Origin: JBBDWK01 sp040902885
GTDB taxonomy: Bacteria; Acidobacteriota; Terriglobia; Bryobacterales; Bryobacteraceae
Assembly: GCA_040902885.1 (NCBI GenBank)
Contig: JBBDWK010000052.1
Span: forward strand, 66,067 to 130,066
Reading direction: 5' to 3'
Length of the DNA: 64,000 nucleotides
Of this stretch, positions 25,152 through 35,876 are shown piece after piece (the stretch's first letter is position 1; every line of letters starts with the position of its first letter). The notes beneath the pieces are model-generated. The model was not told the DNA's origin and did no database searches. It saw nothing but the letters and a program-made list of their open reading frames with translations. A program made the translations under genes and the position numbers.

Positions 25152-26768
25152 ATGAAAATACTGGCATACGTGAGCGACGAGATGTACGTCGCGCTGCCCG
25201 ACGTTGTGGGAGAGTTCGAGCCCGTGACGGCGGGCGAAGCAGCGGTCCTGCGGTCTTCGCCGCGCGGAATCTTTTATGGAGATCTGCCGGCGGGCCTGTA
25301 TCGCGTGACGCTGGCCAAAGCGGGCTTCGGCTCGAAGACCTCGACTGTTGAGTTGGGCGGAGCGCTCCCCGTCCAGTTCCGGTTATTAGCGGACGGGCTG
25401 CTGGGGTACATGTGGCCTAAGTGGGTCCGCGGCGGCGAGACCGCCGAGTACCGCGTCCACGCCGTGGAGCAGTACCAGCTCACGCTCTGGCGCTACGGGC
25501 TGAAGAAAGAGTTCGTGCGGATGATCGGGTGGATGGACGAGCACGGGCCGCAGGCCAACCGCCAGGTGCTGCCGGACGGAGACTTCACCCAGACCGGAGC
25601 TTGCTGGAACACCGATGGCTATGCATCGCCGCCGGTGATCGCCGCGCCGGAAAGGTCCGGTCTGTACTATCTCCGCGCGCGGACGCAATCGGGAAATTGG
25701 TTCTCGTTTCCATGGGTGGTTGCTCCGGCGCGCCCCGCAGCGAAGATTGCGGTGCTCGCGTCCACCAACACCTGGAATGCGTATAACAGCTTCGGCGGGC
25801 GCAGCAATTACATCAATGCGGATCATCTTCCCGAGCGTCCGGTGGTGAACGCCCGTCAGGATTTGGACCGTTACCAGAAGCCGTCCCTGTTCGGGACCTG
25901 GAAGCCCAAGGACGAAGAATATCAGCCGTTGTCGTTCGACCGGCCCGAGCCGAACAACCACATGTTCGACGATCCGGAAGCGGCCGATCCGGTGCAGGGC
26001 CGCGTGCAGTGCGGGCAGGCTCCCGGCGAGTGGCGCTTGTACGCGTGGCTGGAACGCGAGGGCTTCGATTACGACCTCTATGCGGAAGCGCAGCTTCACG
26101 ATGGCATCCTTCCATTGGACGCCTACGCCGTGCTCATCCTTGCGGTGCATCCCGAATATTGGAGCCGCGAGATGTATTTCGCCGTGAAGCGCTGGGTCTT
26201 CGAGCGCGGCGGACGGCTGATGTATCTGGGAGGCAATGGTCTGAACTGCGAGGTGACGCTGTCGCCGGATGGACGGATGCGCTGCCTGAGTCACCTGAAC
26301 AGCCTGCATGGAGAACTTGGCGGGCACTCGGAGGACGGCATGGTGGAGTACGAAAGCCGCATGCACCGCACGCTCGAGTCGGAGGCCAACCTGCTCGGGG
26401 TGGTTTGCAGCGCACCCGGCCTGATGACGGCCGCGCCTTACAGGGTGGTGAATGCGTCGCACTGGGTATTCGAAGGCGCCGGCCTGCGCGATGGCGACCT
26501 TTTCGGCGAGCACACGATGCACGAGCGCGTGCCGGGCGGCGCATCGGGCCACGAGACAGACAAGAGGAGCGCGTCTTCTCCGCCGGACACCCTGCTGCTG
26601 GCAAAGGGCACGAACGCCGAGGACGGCGGCGCCGAAATTGTCTACCACGAGCCTCACGGCGGGGCCGCGGTCTTTTCGGTAGGATCCATTACCTGGGTCG
26701 CGGCGCTTTTCACCGATGACCGCGTTTCGAGGATTACGCGCAATGTCCTGAAGCGGTTTCTTCCGTAG
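25152..26768 (+). CDS. N,N-dimethylformamidase large-subunit-like protein
   Basis: 538 residues. The N-terminal ~200 residues form beta-rich domains. The C-terminal ~330 residues match the dimethylformamidase beta-subunit C-terminal domain: AKIAVLASTNTWNAYNSFGG, then DYDLYAEAQLHDG, LILAVHPEYWSREMY and GGRLMYLGGNGLNCEV, a glutamine-amidotransferase-like Rossmann layout. No gene for the small (alpha) subunit is adjacent. A start at ATG 25152 leaves room for the promoter; a GTG at 25125 is the alternative. Its divergent partner is an amide hydrolase, so amide breakdown with release of nitrogen is a reasonable joint theme. Confidence 0.85.
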   Translation: MKILAYVSDEMYVALPDVVGEFEPVTAGEAAVLRSSPRGIFYGDLPAGLYRVTLAKAGFGSKTSTVELGGALPVQFRLLADGLLGYMWPKWVRGGETAEYRVHAVEQYQLTLWRYGLKKEFVRMIGWMDEHGPQANRQVLPDGDFTQTGACWNTDGYASPPVIAAPERSGLYYLRARTQSGNWFSFPWVVAPARPAAKIAVLASTNTWNAYNSFGGRSNYINADHLPERPVVNARQDLDRYQKPSLFGTWKPKDEEYQPLSFDRPEPNNHMFDDPEAADPVQGRVQCGQAPGEWRLYAWLEREGFDYDLYAEAQLHDGILPLDAYAVLILAVHPEYWSREMYFAVKRWVFERGGRLMYLGGNGLNCEVTLSPDGRMRCLSHLNSLHGELGGHSEDGMVEYESRMHRTLESEANLLGVVCSAPGLMTAAPYRVVNASHWVFEGAGLRDGDLFGEHTMHERVPGGASGHETDKRSASSPPDTLLLAKGTNAEDGGAEIVYHEPHGGAAVFSVGSITWVAALFTDDRVSRITRNVLKRFLP

Positions 26769-26774
26769 AACGGG

Positions 26775-27677
26775 TCAGCGTTCCCTCGTTCCCGTCCCAG
26801 GCCGCAGATTGGTGAACGTCTTCAGCGCGTTGAACCAGAACGGCGCACCCAGACTGAGAAGCATCGCGGTTACCAGAATGCCGGGTATCTCTTGGGACTC
26901 GTAACCCCACTTGTAAGGAGATGGAAGAAGCTGGAGGCCGGACTGCTCGAGAATCCCTCTGACGGTTTCCACCTCCTTCGCCAACCGCGCCGTCTCCGGG
27001 CTCGCTTCGCCCAATGTCCGCGTCGCACTGCTGAGCATGAGGTCCGTGCTCGCCGCCAGTCTCCCGCGAAGCTCCGCATTGCCGGAAAGCTGGGAGAGCA
27101 GCCGGAAGCAATCCAGGTGCGCGGCGAACGCGAGCAGAATCGAGAAGGCCACGGTCCAGAGGCGCATATGCAGCGCGAACCGGCGGGAAACCCGGTCCAT
27201 GGTGGAGGAGAACCAGGTCCGCAAACCGGTCTCGAGCGCCTCGCCCAGAGTGGCTGCGCTGGGCGGCGGGGATGCCAGCGGCGCTACCGTGGTTCCTCCG
27301 GAGCCCGCCCCCGCCGCGGCTGCCATGGCCGCAGGGTGCGGAACCTCGTGCAGAATGGCGATCAACTCCTCCAGGCGTATGGCGGAGGCGGGCTGCCACC
27401 GCTCGACCAGCCAGCCGATCAACGGCACTCTGGCGAACCCCGAAAAGGCGGAATGCGAGATGATCGGGTGGGTCAGCACCTGCCTGGTCAGTTCATCCGC
27501 CTTCGTCGCGAGGCGCGGGTCCAGGGCGGCCATCAATGTCCTGACGCCCCAGACCAAATTCGCGCCGCGGGCGTTAGCCAGCGCGGAGAACATTTGGGTC
27601 AGGATGGTGACCAGGAGGCTAACCCCCAGCATGACCACGGCGAATGCGAGCAGCGTATCCAGATGCGGGAATGACAT
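26775..27677 (-). CDS. Membrane protein of unknown function
   Basis: 300 residues. An N-terminal transmembrane helix (~8-32), a middle one (~172-190, LWTVAFSILLAFAAHLD) and a C-terminal one (~262-282, ILVTAMLLSLGAPFWF) flank two soluble segments. One of these is an Ala/Gly/Pro-rich linker (~113-145), and the other is a helical region likely to be coiled (~200-240). The motif LSLGAPFWFNALKTFTNLR near the end recurs in many bacterial hypothetical membrane proteins. It converges with the dimethylformamidase-like gene, leaving only 6 bp. I do not recognise a named family. Confidence 0.65.
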   Translation of the reverse strand: MSFPHLDTLLAFAVVMLGVSLLVTILTQMFSALANARGANLVWGVRTLMAALDPRLATKADELTRQVLTHPIISHSAFSGFARVPLIGWLVERWQPASAIRLEELIAILHEVPHPAAMAAAAGAGSGGTTVAPLASPPPSAATLGEALETGLRTWFSSTMDRVSRRFALHMRLWTVAFSILLAFAAHLDCFRLLSQLSGNAELRGRLAASTDLMLSSATRTLGEASPETARLAKEVETVRGILEQSGLQLLPSPYKWGYESQEIPGILVTAMLLSLGAPFWFNALKTFTNLRPGTGTRER

Positions 27678-27734
27678 ATGAGATCCTTTGGCGCTCGGAA
27701 GGAGGCTATCACGCCGCTCGAAAACTTTCCAGTG

Positions 27735-28976
27735 CTATATGAAGCTCAGGAATCCGTGTGATTTCGCCGTCGGGAAGCTCTTGACTCGTTCGATGAAGTC
27801 CGTTTCCGTCACCTGACCCGGCCAGTCCAAGTTCGCTTCCAGTACGGCCGGGGTTTTTCCGCCGTGCCCCTGGACCACGTGAACAGCGCCTAAGTGTCTA
27901 AGGGCGTTGATGTCGCGCACGAAGGCGTGGATCGGGCTTTTTAGCTTCCCTTGGTACGATCTCTGGAGTTTTTTGTATACATCGAGAGCGGCCGTCGGCT
28001 GATCAAGCAAAATCTTAAGAATTTCAATCTGTCGCTGCGCGATCACGCGCTTTCGTGGCGTCTCAAGACGCGGAAATAGATCGTACATCATGTTCCGGAA
28101 TACCGCCTTCTTGACGCTCTTCGTGATTTCATGGGAAAGTCGCTCGCATTGCATTCGTGCTCCCTTGAGCGCAAACGTAATGAACGCCGTGAGATCATGC
28201 TGTGCCTGCCTCACGCCGGCAAGGACAGTAAGGTAAGCAGTTTTCTCATCATAGTAGTAGTTCGACATGGCGATGAACGCCGTGTCTCGAAGTCCGGCGC
28301 GTTGCAACAGGAGCGCCTCCAATGCGCGCGCAGTGCGGCCGTTGCCATCCATGAATGGGTGCATGGAAGCAAAGTGATAGTGAAGCGCCATTGCCTGGAT
28401 GATCGGATCGTGCGCTTTGAATGTTGTGTTCAAAGCCGCCGCCAACGCAGAGAACGCCGATTGGCAATCCCTGCCCCCATCGCAGCCTCGATGACGCGGG
28501 TAGCCAAACGTGACGTTCTGATCGGTGGCACGCAGACGGCCGGGAGGGCAGTTGTCATCATCACAGCCAGTCACCATACGACGATGGATCTCCTTGATGA
28601 GATCCTCCGTAATCGGCATGTCCTCCGGTATCGTGGCGATCCATTTGTAGGTCTCAACGGCAGCACGGGCTTGGCGCTGAGACCGGGTCAGCAATTGTGA
28701 CGGCTCAGCATTCACATCCAAGGCAATTTCGAGTTCGCTATCCGTGAAATCAGCGCCTTCGATTCGCGACGTGCCCGCGACTTCCATCTTCAATTGAATC
28801 TCTTGAAGTCTTTCAACCCAATCCCTTTGATGCGGAATTGCCCGAAGCGCCAGCACTGCCGCCTTGGCATCCACCAAGTCGTTCATGACTGCGTCCCGGT
28901 TATACGCAATCCAATTCGTCGGCCGAAGGTAGAGTATAGCGCCCAGCGGGGGAGATGCCGAGATAGCCATCAGCAT
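27735..28976 (-). CDS. Fic family protein (AMPylase-like)
   Basis: 413 residues. The Fic core motif is complete: HPFMDGNGRTAR at about residue 206 (catalytic His, acidic Asp, GNGR anion hole). An N-terminal autoinhibitory motif of the [ST]xxxE[GN] type is present (TSRIEG, ~residues 74-79), so this is a class II, self-inhibited Fic. The flap region holds four cysteines (CDDDNC and CDGGRDC) around PGRLRATDQNV, suggesting a metal or disulfide clamp. The C-terminal ~130 residues are a winged-helix-like domain. Predicted activity is nucleotide or phosphocholine transfer to a protein target. The gene is AT-richer than its neighbours and stands alone, which suggests acquisition. Confidence 0.9.
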   Translation of the reverse strand: MLMAISASPPLGAILYLRPTNWIAYNRDAVMNDLVDAKAAVLALRAIPHQRDWVERLQEIQLKMEVAGTSRIEGADFTDSELEIALDVNAEPSQLLTRSQRQARAAVETYKWIATIPEDMPITEDLIKEIHRRMVTGCDDDNCPPGRLRATDQNVTFGYPRHRGCDGGRDCQSAFSALAAALNTTFKAHDPIIQAMALHYHFASMHPFMDGNGRTARALEALLLQRAGLRDTAFIAMSNYYYDEKTAYLTVLAGVRQAQHDLTAFITFALKGARMQCERLSHEITKSVKKAVFRNMMYDLFPRLETPRKRVIAQRQIEILKILLDQPTAALDVYKKLQRSYQGKLKSPIHAFVRDINALRHLGAVHVVQGHGGKTPAVLEANLDWPGQVTETDFIERVKSFPTAKSHGFLSFI

Positions 28977-28979
28977 CAC

Positions 28980-29007
28980 ATTACAGCCAAATTCATTGCG
29001 CAGTCAA
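28980..29007 (-). promoter_or_regulatory. Sigma-70-like promoter for the Fic gene
   Basis: Read on the minus strand: TTGACT (29007-29002), 16 bp, then TGTAAT (28985-28980). The expected transcription start would fall within a few bases of the fic ATG codons at 28976/28970, so the message may be leaderless. Confidence 0.4.
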
Positions 29008-29194
29008 TATTCACAATGTGTGGTATTAGAATCAATAATATGGAATGATCTAAGGGCGTTTCATTAAGCGTCCATTACGCACGTGATTCCGAGAAGCAGA
29101 GCGTAGGGGTGCGTCGCTGTTCGGCCCTCAACGCAATTTCAAGGATACAACCCAGTGCCGCGGGCTGCCTGCGCTCCTGAGGTAAAATCTCCCC

Positions 29195-29602
29195 ATGAGG
29201 TTTGTCTGGACGCTGGTTCTGGCCGCGTCGCTTGCCGTGTGCTTGAGCGGCGCCGATAAGCCGCGCAAGAAAAAGAGTCCCAAGCCGCCCGATATCGAGG
29301 TGATCGAGTCGGTGGCTTACCGGACGGACGGCGAGATCGCCCTCGACGGACGTATCCGCAATTCAGGTGAGAAGCCGATACGGGGGCTGGTTCTGGTGTT
29401 CGATTTCATGGCGCCTGGACGCGCTGTGGTCACCAGCCAGAAGGGCGCCATTGACGAGGAGCTGCTGGCTCCCGGCGATGAGTCCGTGTTCCGCATGAAA
29501 CTTAACGACCCGGTCCGCGCGGTTGAGTATAAGATCTCCGCCGTGGACGGACAGGGCCGCGATCTAAGCGTGGCGAAGGCCGGTCCCTTCTTCATCGAGT
29601 AA
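29195..29602 (+). CDS. Secreted FxLYD-like small protein
   Basis: 135 residues with a signal peptide (1-20, AASLAVCLSGAD), a short Lys/Pro-rich linker and a single beta-sandwich domain. The pattern (DIEVIESVAYRTDGEIALDG, IRNSGEKPIRGLVLVFDF, then FRMKLNDPVRAVEYKISAVD) matches the layout of FxLYD or DUF3426-type domains, which are extracellular Ig-like folds of unknown function. The 215 bases upstream hold no gene. A PhoB-box-like direct repeat follows its stop codon. Confidence 0.65.
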   Translation: MRFVWTLVLAASLAVCLSGADKPRKKKSPKPPDIEVIESVAYRTDGEIALDGRIRNSGEKPIRGLVLVFDFMAPGRAVVTSQKGAIDEELLAPGDESVFRMKLNDPVRAVEYKISAVDGQGRDLSVAKAGPFFIE

Positions 29603-29605
29603 AGC

Positions 29606-29627
29606 TTTTACCAAAATTTTACAAATC
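29606..29627 (+). promoter_or_regulatory. Direct repeat upstream of the winged-helix gene
   Basis: TTTTACCAAAA and TTTTACAAATC lie in tandem with an 11-bp period, 43-64 bases before the start of the OmpR/PhoB-type winged-helix gene. This spacing is that of boxes bound by tandem OmpR/PhoB-family dimers, so autoregulation is possible. Confidence 0.4.
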
Positions 29628-29669
29628 GGAAACGACTTCCATCCGGCCGCCCCGTAACATGGAGTTCCT

Positions 29670-30089
29670 ATGGAGCACGCCATGTCGACGATCCGAGCTT
29701 TTAGTCCCGAACCCGCGCGGTATCGAGACGGGCACCTGGAACTGGATTTCGAAGGCGAAACCGTTCTGCTGGATTCCCGGCCCCTGGTTCTGACCCGAAA
29801 AGAATTGCGGCTGCTTGCGGTGCTGGTGGAGAACGCCGGCGAAGTTGTAACCCGTACGGCGTTGCTATCGGACATTTGGGGCTATAGCCGCGAAGTCCGC
29901 ACCCGCACTCTGGACGTACACATCCGGCGCCTTCGCGAGAAGCTGGCGCCTTTCGGCGGCGTTTACATTGAAACCATCTTCGGCGTCGGTTACCGCTTCC
30001 AGCCCTTCCGCTGGACGCAGCCCGGTTTAGCGTCCGCGCCCCGCCGCGCCGAGGTGTACTTCACACGCAGTTCCCGCCTCGCCAATTAG
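29670..30089 (+). CDS. Stand-alone OmpR/PhoB-type winged-helix protein
   Basis: 139 residues. Only the Trans_reg_C DNA-binding domain is present: LVLTRKELRLLAVLVENAGE, VVTRTALLSDIWGY, RTLDVHIRRLREKL and a C-terminal hairpin with TIFGVGYRF. There is no receiver domain; the first ~35 residues are a short beta segment. GGAG precedes the ATG. Such receiver-less proteins act as constitutive or partner-controlled regulators. It is the first of two co-directional genes with aroA 37 bp downstream, though co-transcription is unproven. Confidence 0.85.
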   Translation: MEHAMSTIRAFSPEPARYRDGHLELDFEGETVLLDSRPLVLTRKELRLLAVLVENAGEVVTRTALLSDIWGYSREVRTRTLDVHIRRLREKLAPFGGVYIETIFGVGYRFQPFRWTQPGLASAPRRAEVYFTRSSRLAN

Positions 30090-30126
30090 CGCCAGGACCG
30101 TGGTCCGTTAGAATAAGAGATTCCTC

Positions 30127-31407
30127 ATGCAAGAGAGAATCTCACCGGCCCGGTCCGTCTCCGGGTCCGTCTCCCTGCCGGGCGACAAGTCCATCTCCCA
30201 CCGTTACGCGATGCTGGCCGGCATCGCCGAGGGCGTTTCGCACATCCGCAACTATTCGACGGGCGCCGACTGTCACTCCACCCTGAATGCCATACGGGCG
30301 CTCGGAGCGGCGGTGAATGAAAAAGGAACCGAAGTCGAAATTCACGGCCGGGGGCTGAACGGTCTTACGGCGCCCCAAGAGGATCTGGACGCGGGGAACT
30401 CCGGCTCCACCATCCGCATGTTATCCGGAATTCTGGCCGGCCAGCCCTTCGTCTCACGCATCGTTGGCGACGAATCGCTGTCGCGCCGTCCGATGGACCG
30501 CATCATGGGGCCGCTGACTCAAATGGGCGCGACGCTGACCGCACGGGACGGCCGCTACCCGCCGCTCGAAATTCGTGGAGGTCCTCTGCGCGGAATCGAC
30601 TACACATTGCCGGTTCCCAGCGCGCAGGTGAAAACGGCGGTCCTCCTCGCCGGCCTGTATGCCGATGGCACAACCACCGTGACGGAGCCGCTGCGTTCGC
30701 GCGATCACACCGAGATCGCGCTGCGCGAGTTCGGCGCCGACGTGCGTATCGAGCGCCGCGCGATCTCCGTCTGTAGCCGCCCGCGCCTGGAGGGGAAGGA
30801 CCTGCTCGTGCCCTCGGACTTATCGTCGGCCGCATTCTTCCTCACGGCGGCGTTGCTAACTCCGGGCTCGCTTTTAACGATTACGGACGTGGGATTGAAC
30901 CCCACCCGTTCGACGCTCCTCGACGTGCTCGTCTCGATGGGAGCGGCCATCCGGATTCTTCGCGTCGAGCAAACCAACGGAGAGTTGGTGGGCGATATCG
31001 AGGTGCGGTACGCACCCGTGAAAGGCGGCGTGATCGAAAAGGAAACCACGGCCGCGGTGATCGACGAGATTCCGGTGCTGGCGGTGCTAGGCGCTCGAAG
31101 TGAGCAGGGCCTTGTGGTGCGGGACGCCCGCGAGCTGCGCATCAAAGAAACCGACCGCATCGCCACGGTGGTGGAAAATTTCCGCCGCATGGGCATCCAG
31201 GTGGAGGATTCTCCCGATGGCATGTCCATACCCGGCAAGCAGAAATTCCGGGCAGCGCAATTCGACTCTTTCGGCGATCACCGGATTGCCATGGCCTTTG
31301 CCGTAGCGGCGCTCGCGGGCGACGGCGAGTCCGTGATGGAGAACGCCGAAGCCGCTTCCGTTTCCTTCCCCGAGTTCTACACTCTGCTCCGCCAGATCGC
31401 AACCTAA
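30127..31407 (+). CDS. aroA: 3-phosphoshikimate 1-carboxyvinyltransferase (EPSP synthase)
   Basis: 426 residues, full length. It joins shikimate-3-phosphate and phosphoenolpyruvate in the sixth step of the shikimate pathway, in the cytosol. Visible motifs are LPGDKSISHRYAM (substrate-binding Lys, Ser, Arg), GNSGSTIRML, SLSRRPMDRIM, VPSAQVKTA and ELRIKETDRIA. The SISHR, NSGSTIR and SAQVKTA forms look more like class II than class I enzymes; that is an inference by eye. No other aromatic pathway gene is nearby. The 91-bp gap to the convergent SDR gene holds a degenerate palindromic repeat. Confidence 0.96.
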   Translation: MQERISPARSVSGSVSLPGDKSISHRYAMLAGIAEGVSHIRNYSTGADCHSTLNAIRALGAAVNEKGTEVEIHGRGLNGLTAPQEDLDAGNSGSTIRMLSGILAGQPFVSRIVGDESLSRRPMDRIMGPLTQMGATLTARDGRYPPLEIRGGPLRGIDYTLPVPSAQVKTAVLLAGLYADGTTTVTEPLRSRDHTEIALREFGADVRIERRAISVCSRPRLEGKDLLVPSDLSSAAFFLTAALLTPGSLLTITDVGLNPTRSTLLDVLVSMGAAIRILRVEQTNGELVGDIEVRYAPVKGGVIEKETTAAVIDEIPVLAVLGARSEQGLVVRDARELRIKETDRIATVVENFRRMGIQVEDSPDGMSIPGKQKFRAAQFDSFGDHRIAMAFAVAALAGDGESVMENAEAASVSFPEFYTLLRQIAT

Positions 31408-31410
31408 GCA

Positions 31411-31486
31411 CCGCTCCCTGTCGGTCGCGGCTCGGTAAGCGCTGCAAACACGAGGGCCGATTCTGAGCCGCGCGCGTAGCAAGTGG
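31411..31486. repeat. Degenerate palindromic intergenic element
   Basis: Between the convergent aroA and SDR genes. The right half contains GAGCCGCGCGCGTAGCAAG, close to the right arm of the perfect inverted repeat at 21760-21782 (GAACCGCGCGCGTAAGCAAG). The left half begins CCGCTCCCTG and shares CGCGGCTC with the complement of the right half, so only a partial stem forms. Confidence 0.6.
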
Positions 31487-31498
31487 TGTTTTCCCGGC

Positions 31499-32290
31499 TC
31501 AGATGTAGTCCATGCGCCCGCCGTCCACGGTCAGCGTCTGCGCGGTGATGAAGCCCGATTGCGGGGAGACCAGGAACGCCACCGCATGGGCCACGTCTTC
31601 GGGCTGCCCCACCCGGCGGACCATCGACCGTTCGGCCACCGTTTCGGTCATCGCCCGCGCTTCTTCCTCGTTGCGTCCGGCGCGCACCATGTCGGTCATG
31701 ATGAAGCCCGGCGAGACGGCGTTCACGGTGATTCCGTAAGGGCCCAGATCGAGCGCGAAACGCTTGGTCAAAAACGAAACCGCGGCCTTGGTGACGCCAT
31801 AGAAAGTGGTTCCGGTCCGGCAGGTTCCCTCCCCGGCAATAGAAGCGATATTGACGATTCTGCCGAATCCACGCTCGCGCATTCCATTCACCACGGAGCG
31901 CGTCACATGGACCAGCCCGTCCACATTCGTGCGCCGCATGCTTTCCATCCGGCTGAAATCGAAATCCAGCAGGTCCCCCGAAATGAGCACTCCGGCGTTG
32001 TTCACCAGAATGTCCACCGGCCCCAATTCGCCGGCGAGACGCTCCACCATGGCGGCTACGGCCTGGCTGTCACCGATGTCGGCTCCCAGGCTGAGGGCCT
32101 TCCCTCCGTTGTTGCGAATCGAGGCGCACACGGCTGCCGCCTCGTCCGCGCCGCGATGGTAGTTCACTCCAACCGCCGCCCCTTCACACGCCAGACGTTC
32201 GGCAATGGCCCGACCCAGACCGCGCGACGCGCCCGTCACCAGCGCGACTTTTCCCGCCAGCGGACTTATGGACGGCATGGAACAATACAT
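31499..32290 (-). CDS. SDR family oxidoreductase (FabG-like)
   Basis: 263 residues with the classical short-chain dehydrogenase layout. The cofactor motif TGASRGLG, NNAG (NILVNNAGVL), the catalytic Ser in NIASIAGEG, and the Y-x3-K pair in TTFYGVTKAAV are all present. AVSPGFIMTDM and the C-terminal TLTVDGGRMDYI are typical of FabG-like 3-oxoacyl-ACP or secondary-alcohol dehydrogenases. NADP preference is suggested by the Arg after TGAS. It is divergent from the hybrid kinase gene. The substrate is unknown; the isolated position argues against a dedicated fatty-acid operon. Confidence 0.9.
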   Translation of the reverse strand: MYCSMPSISPLAGKVALVTGASRGLGRAIAERLACEGAAVGVNYHRGADEAAAVCASIRNNGGKALSLGADIGDSQAVAAMVERLAGELGPVDILVNNAGVLISGDLLDFDFSRMESMRRTNVDGLVHVTRSVVNGMRERGFGRIVNIASIAGEGTCRTGTTFYGVTKAAVSFLTKRFALDLGPYGITVNAVSPGFIMTDMVRAGRNEEEARAMTETVAERSMVRRVGQPEDVAHAVAFLVSPQSGFITAQTLTVDGGRMDYI

Positions 32291-32364
32291 TCGCCCGCCG
32301 TGATATCATTTGTCAACTCCATGCGTTCACGGATTGTGTCAGCGTTCACCTTCGCCGCCGCGCC

Positions 32365-35472
<3,108 letters not shown>

Positions 35473-35485
35473 AACGAGGAAAGGT

Positions 35486-35863
35486 ATGCCGGCGAAAATT
35501 CTTCTAGTGGAAGACAACGAGATGAACAGGGACATGCTGTCGCGTCGCCTGGAACGCAAGGGGTACGAAGTCGCCATTGCGACGGACGGAGGCCAGGGGG
35601 TGGACATGGCCCGATCCGGCGCGCCCGACCTGATCCTGATGGATATGAGCCTGCCGGTCCTGGACGGCTGGGAGGCGACCCGCCGGTTGAAAGGCGAGGA
35701 CCACACCAGCCACATTCCCATCATTGCCCTGACCGCGCATGCCATGTCGGGCGACCGCGAAAAGGCTATCGAGGCGGGTTGCGACGACTACGACACCAAG
35801 CCCATTGAAATGCCTCGGCTGCTCGAAAAGATTCAAGCCATGCTGGCGAAACAATCGTCCTGA
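35486..35863 (+). CDS. Single-domain response regulator
   Basis: 125 residues made only of a receiver domain: acidic pocket VEDNE, phospho-acceptor Asp53 (LILMDMSLP), the Thr in IIALTAHAM and the Lys in DTKPIEM. An AGGAAAGG Shine-Dalgarno precedes the ATG. There is no output domain, as in DivK/CheY-type shuttles. It lies between the hybrid kinase (13 bp upstream) and the DHp-receiver-cyclase gene (13 bp downstream), so it may carry phosphate between them. Confidence 0.93.
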   Translation: MPAKILLVEDNEMNRDMLSRRLERKGYEVAIATDGGQGVDMARSGAPDLILMDMSLPVLDGWEATRRLKGEDHTSHIPIIALTAHAMSGDREKAIEAGCDDYDTKPIEMPRLLEKIQAMLAKQSS

Positions 35864-35876
35864 GAGTTCTGCCCGG

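Noticed and set aside
28131..28700. 189-codon plus-strand frame within the Fic gene
   Set aside because: Antisense to the conserved HPFMDGNGR region; no family features.
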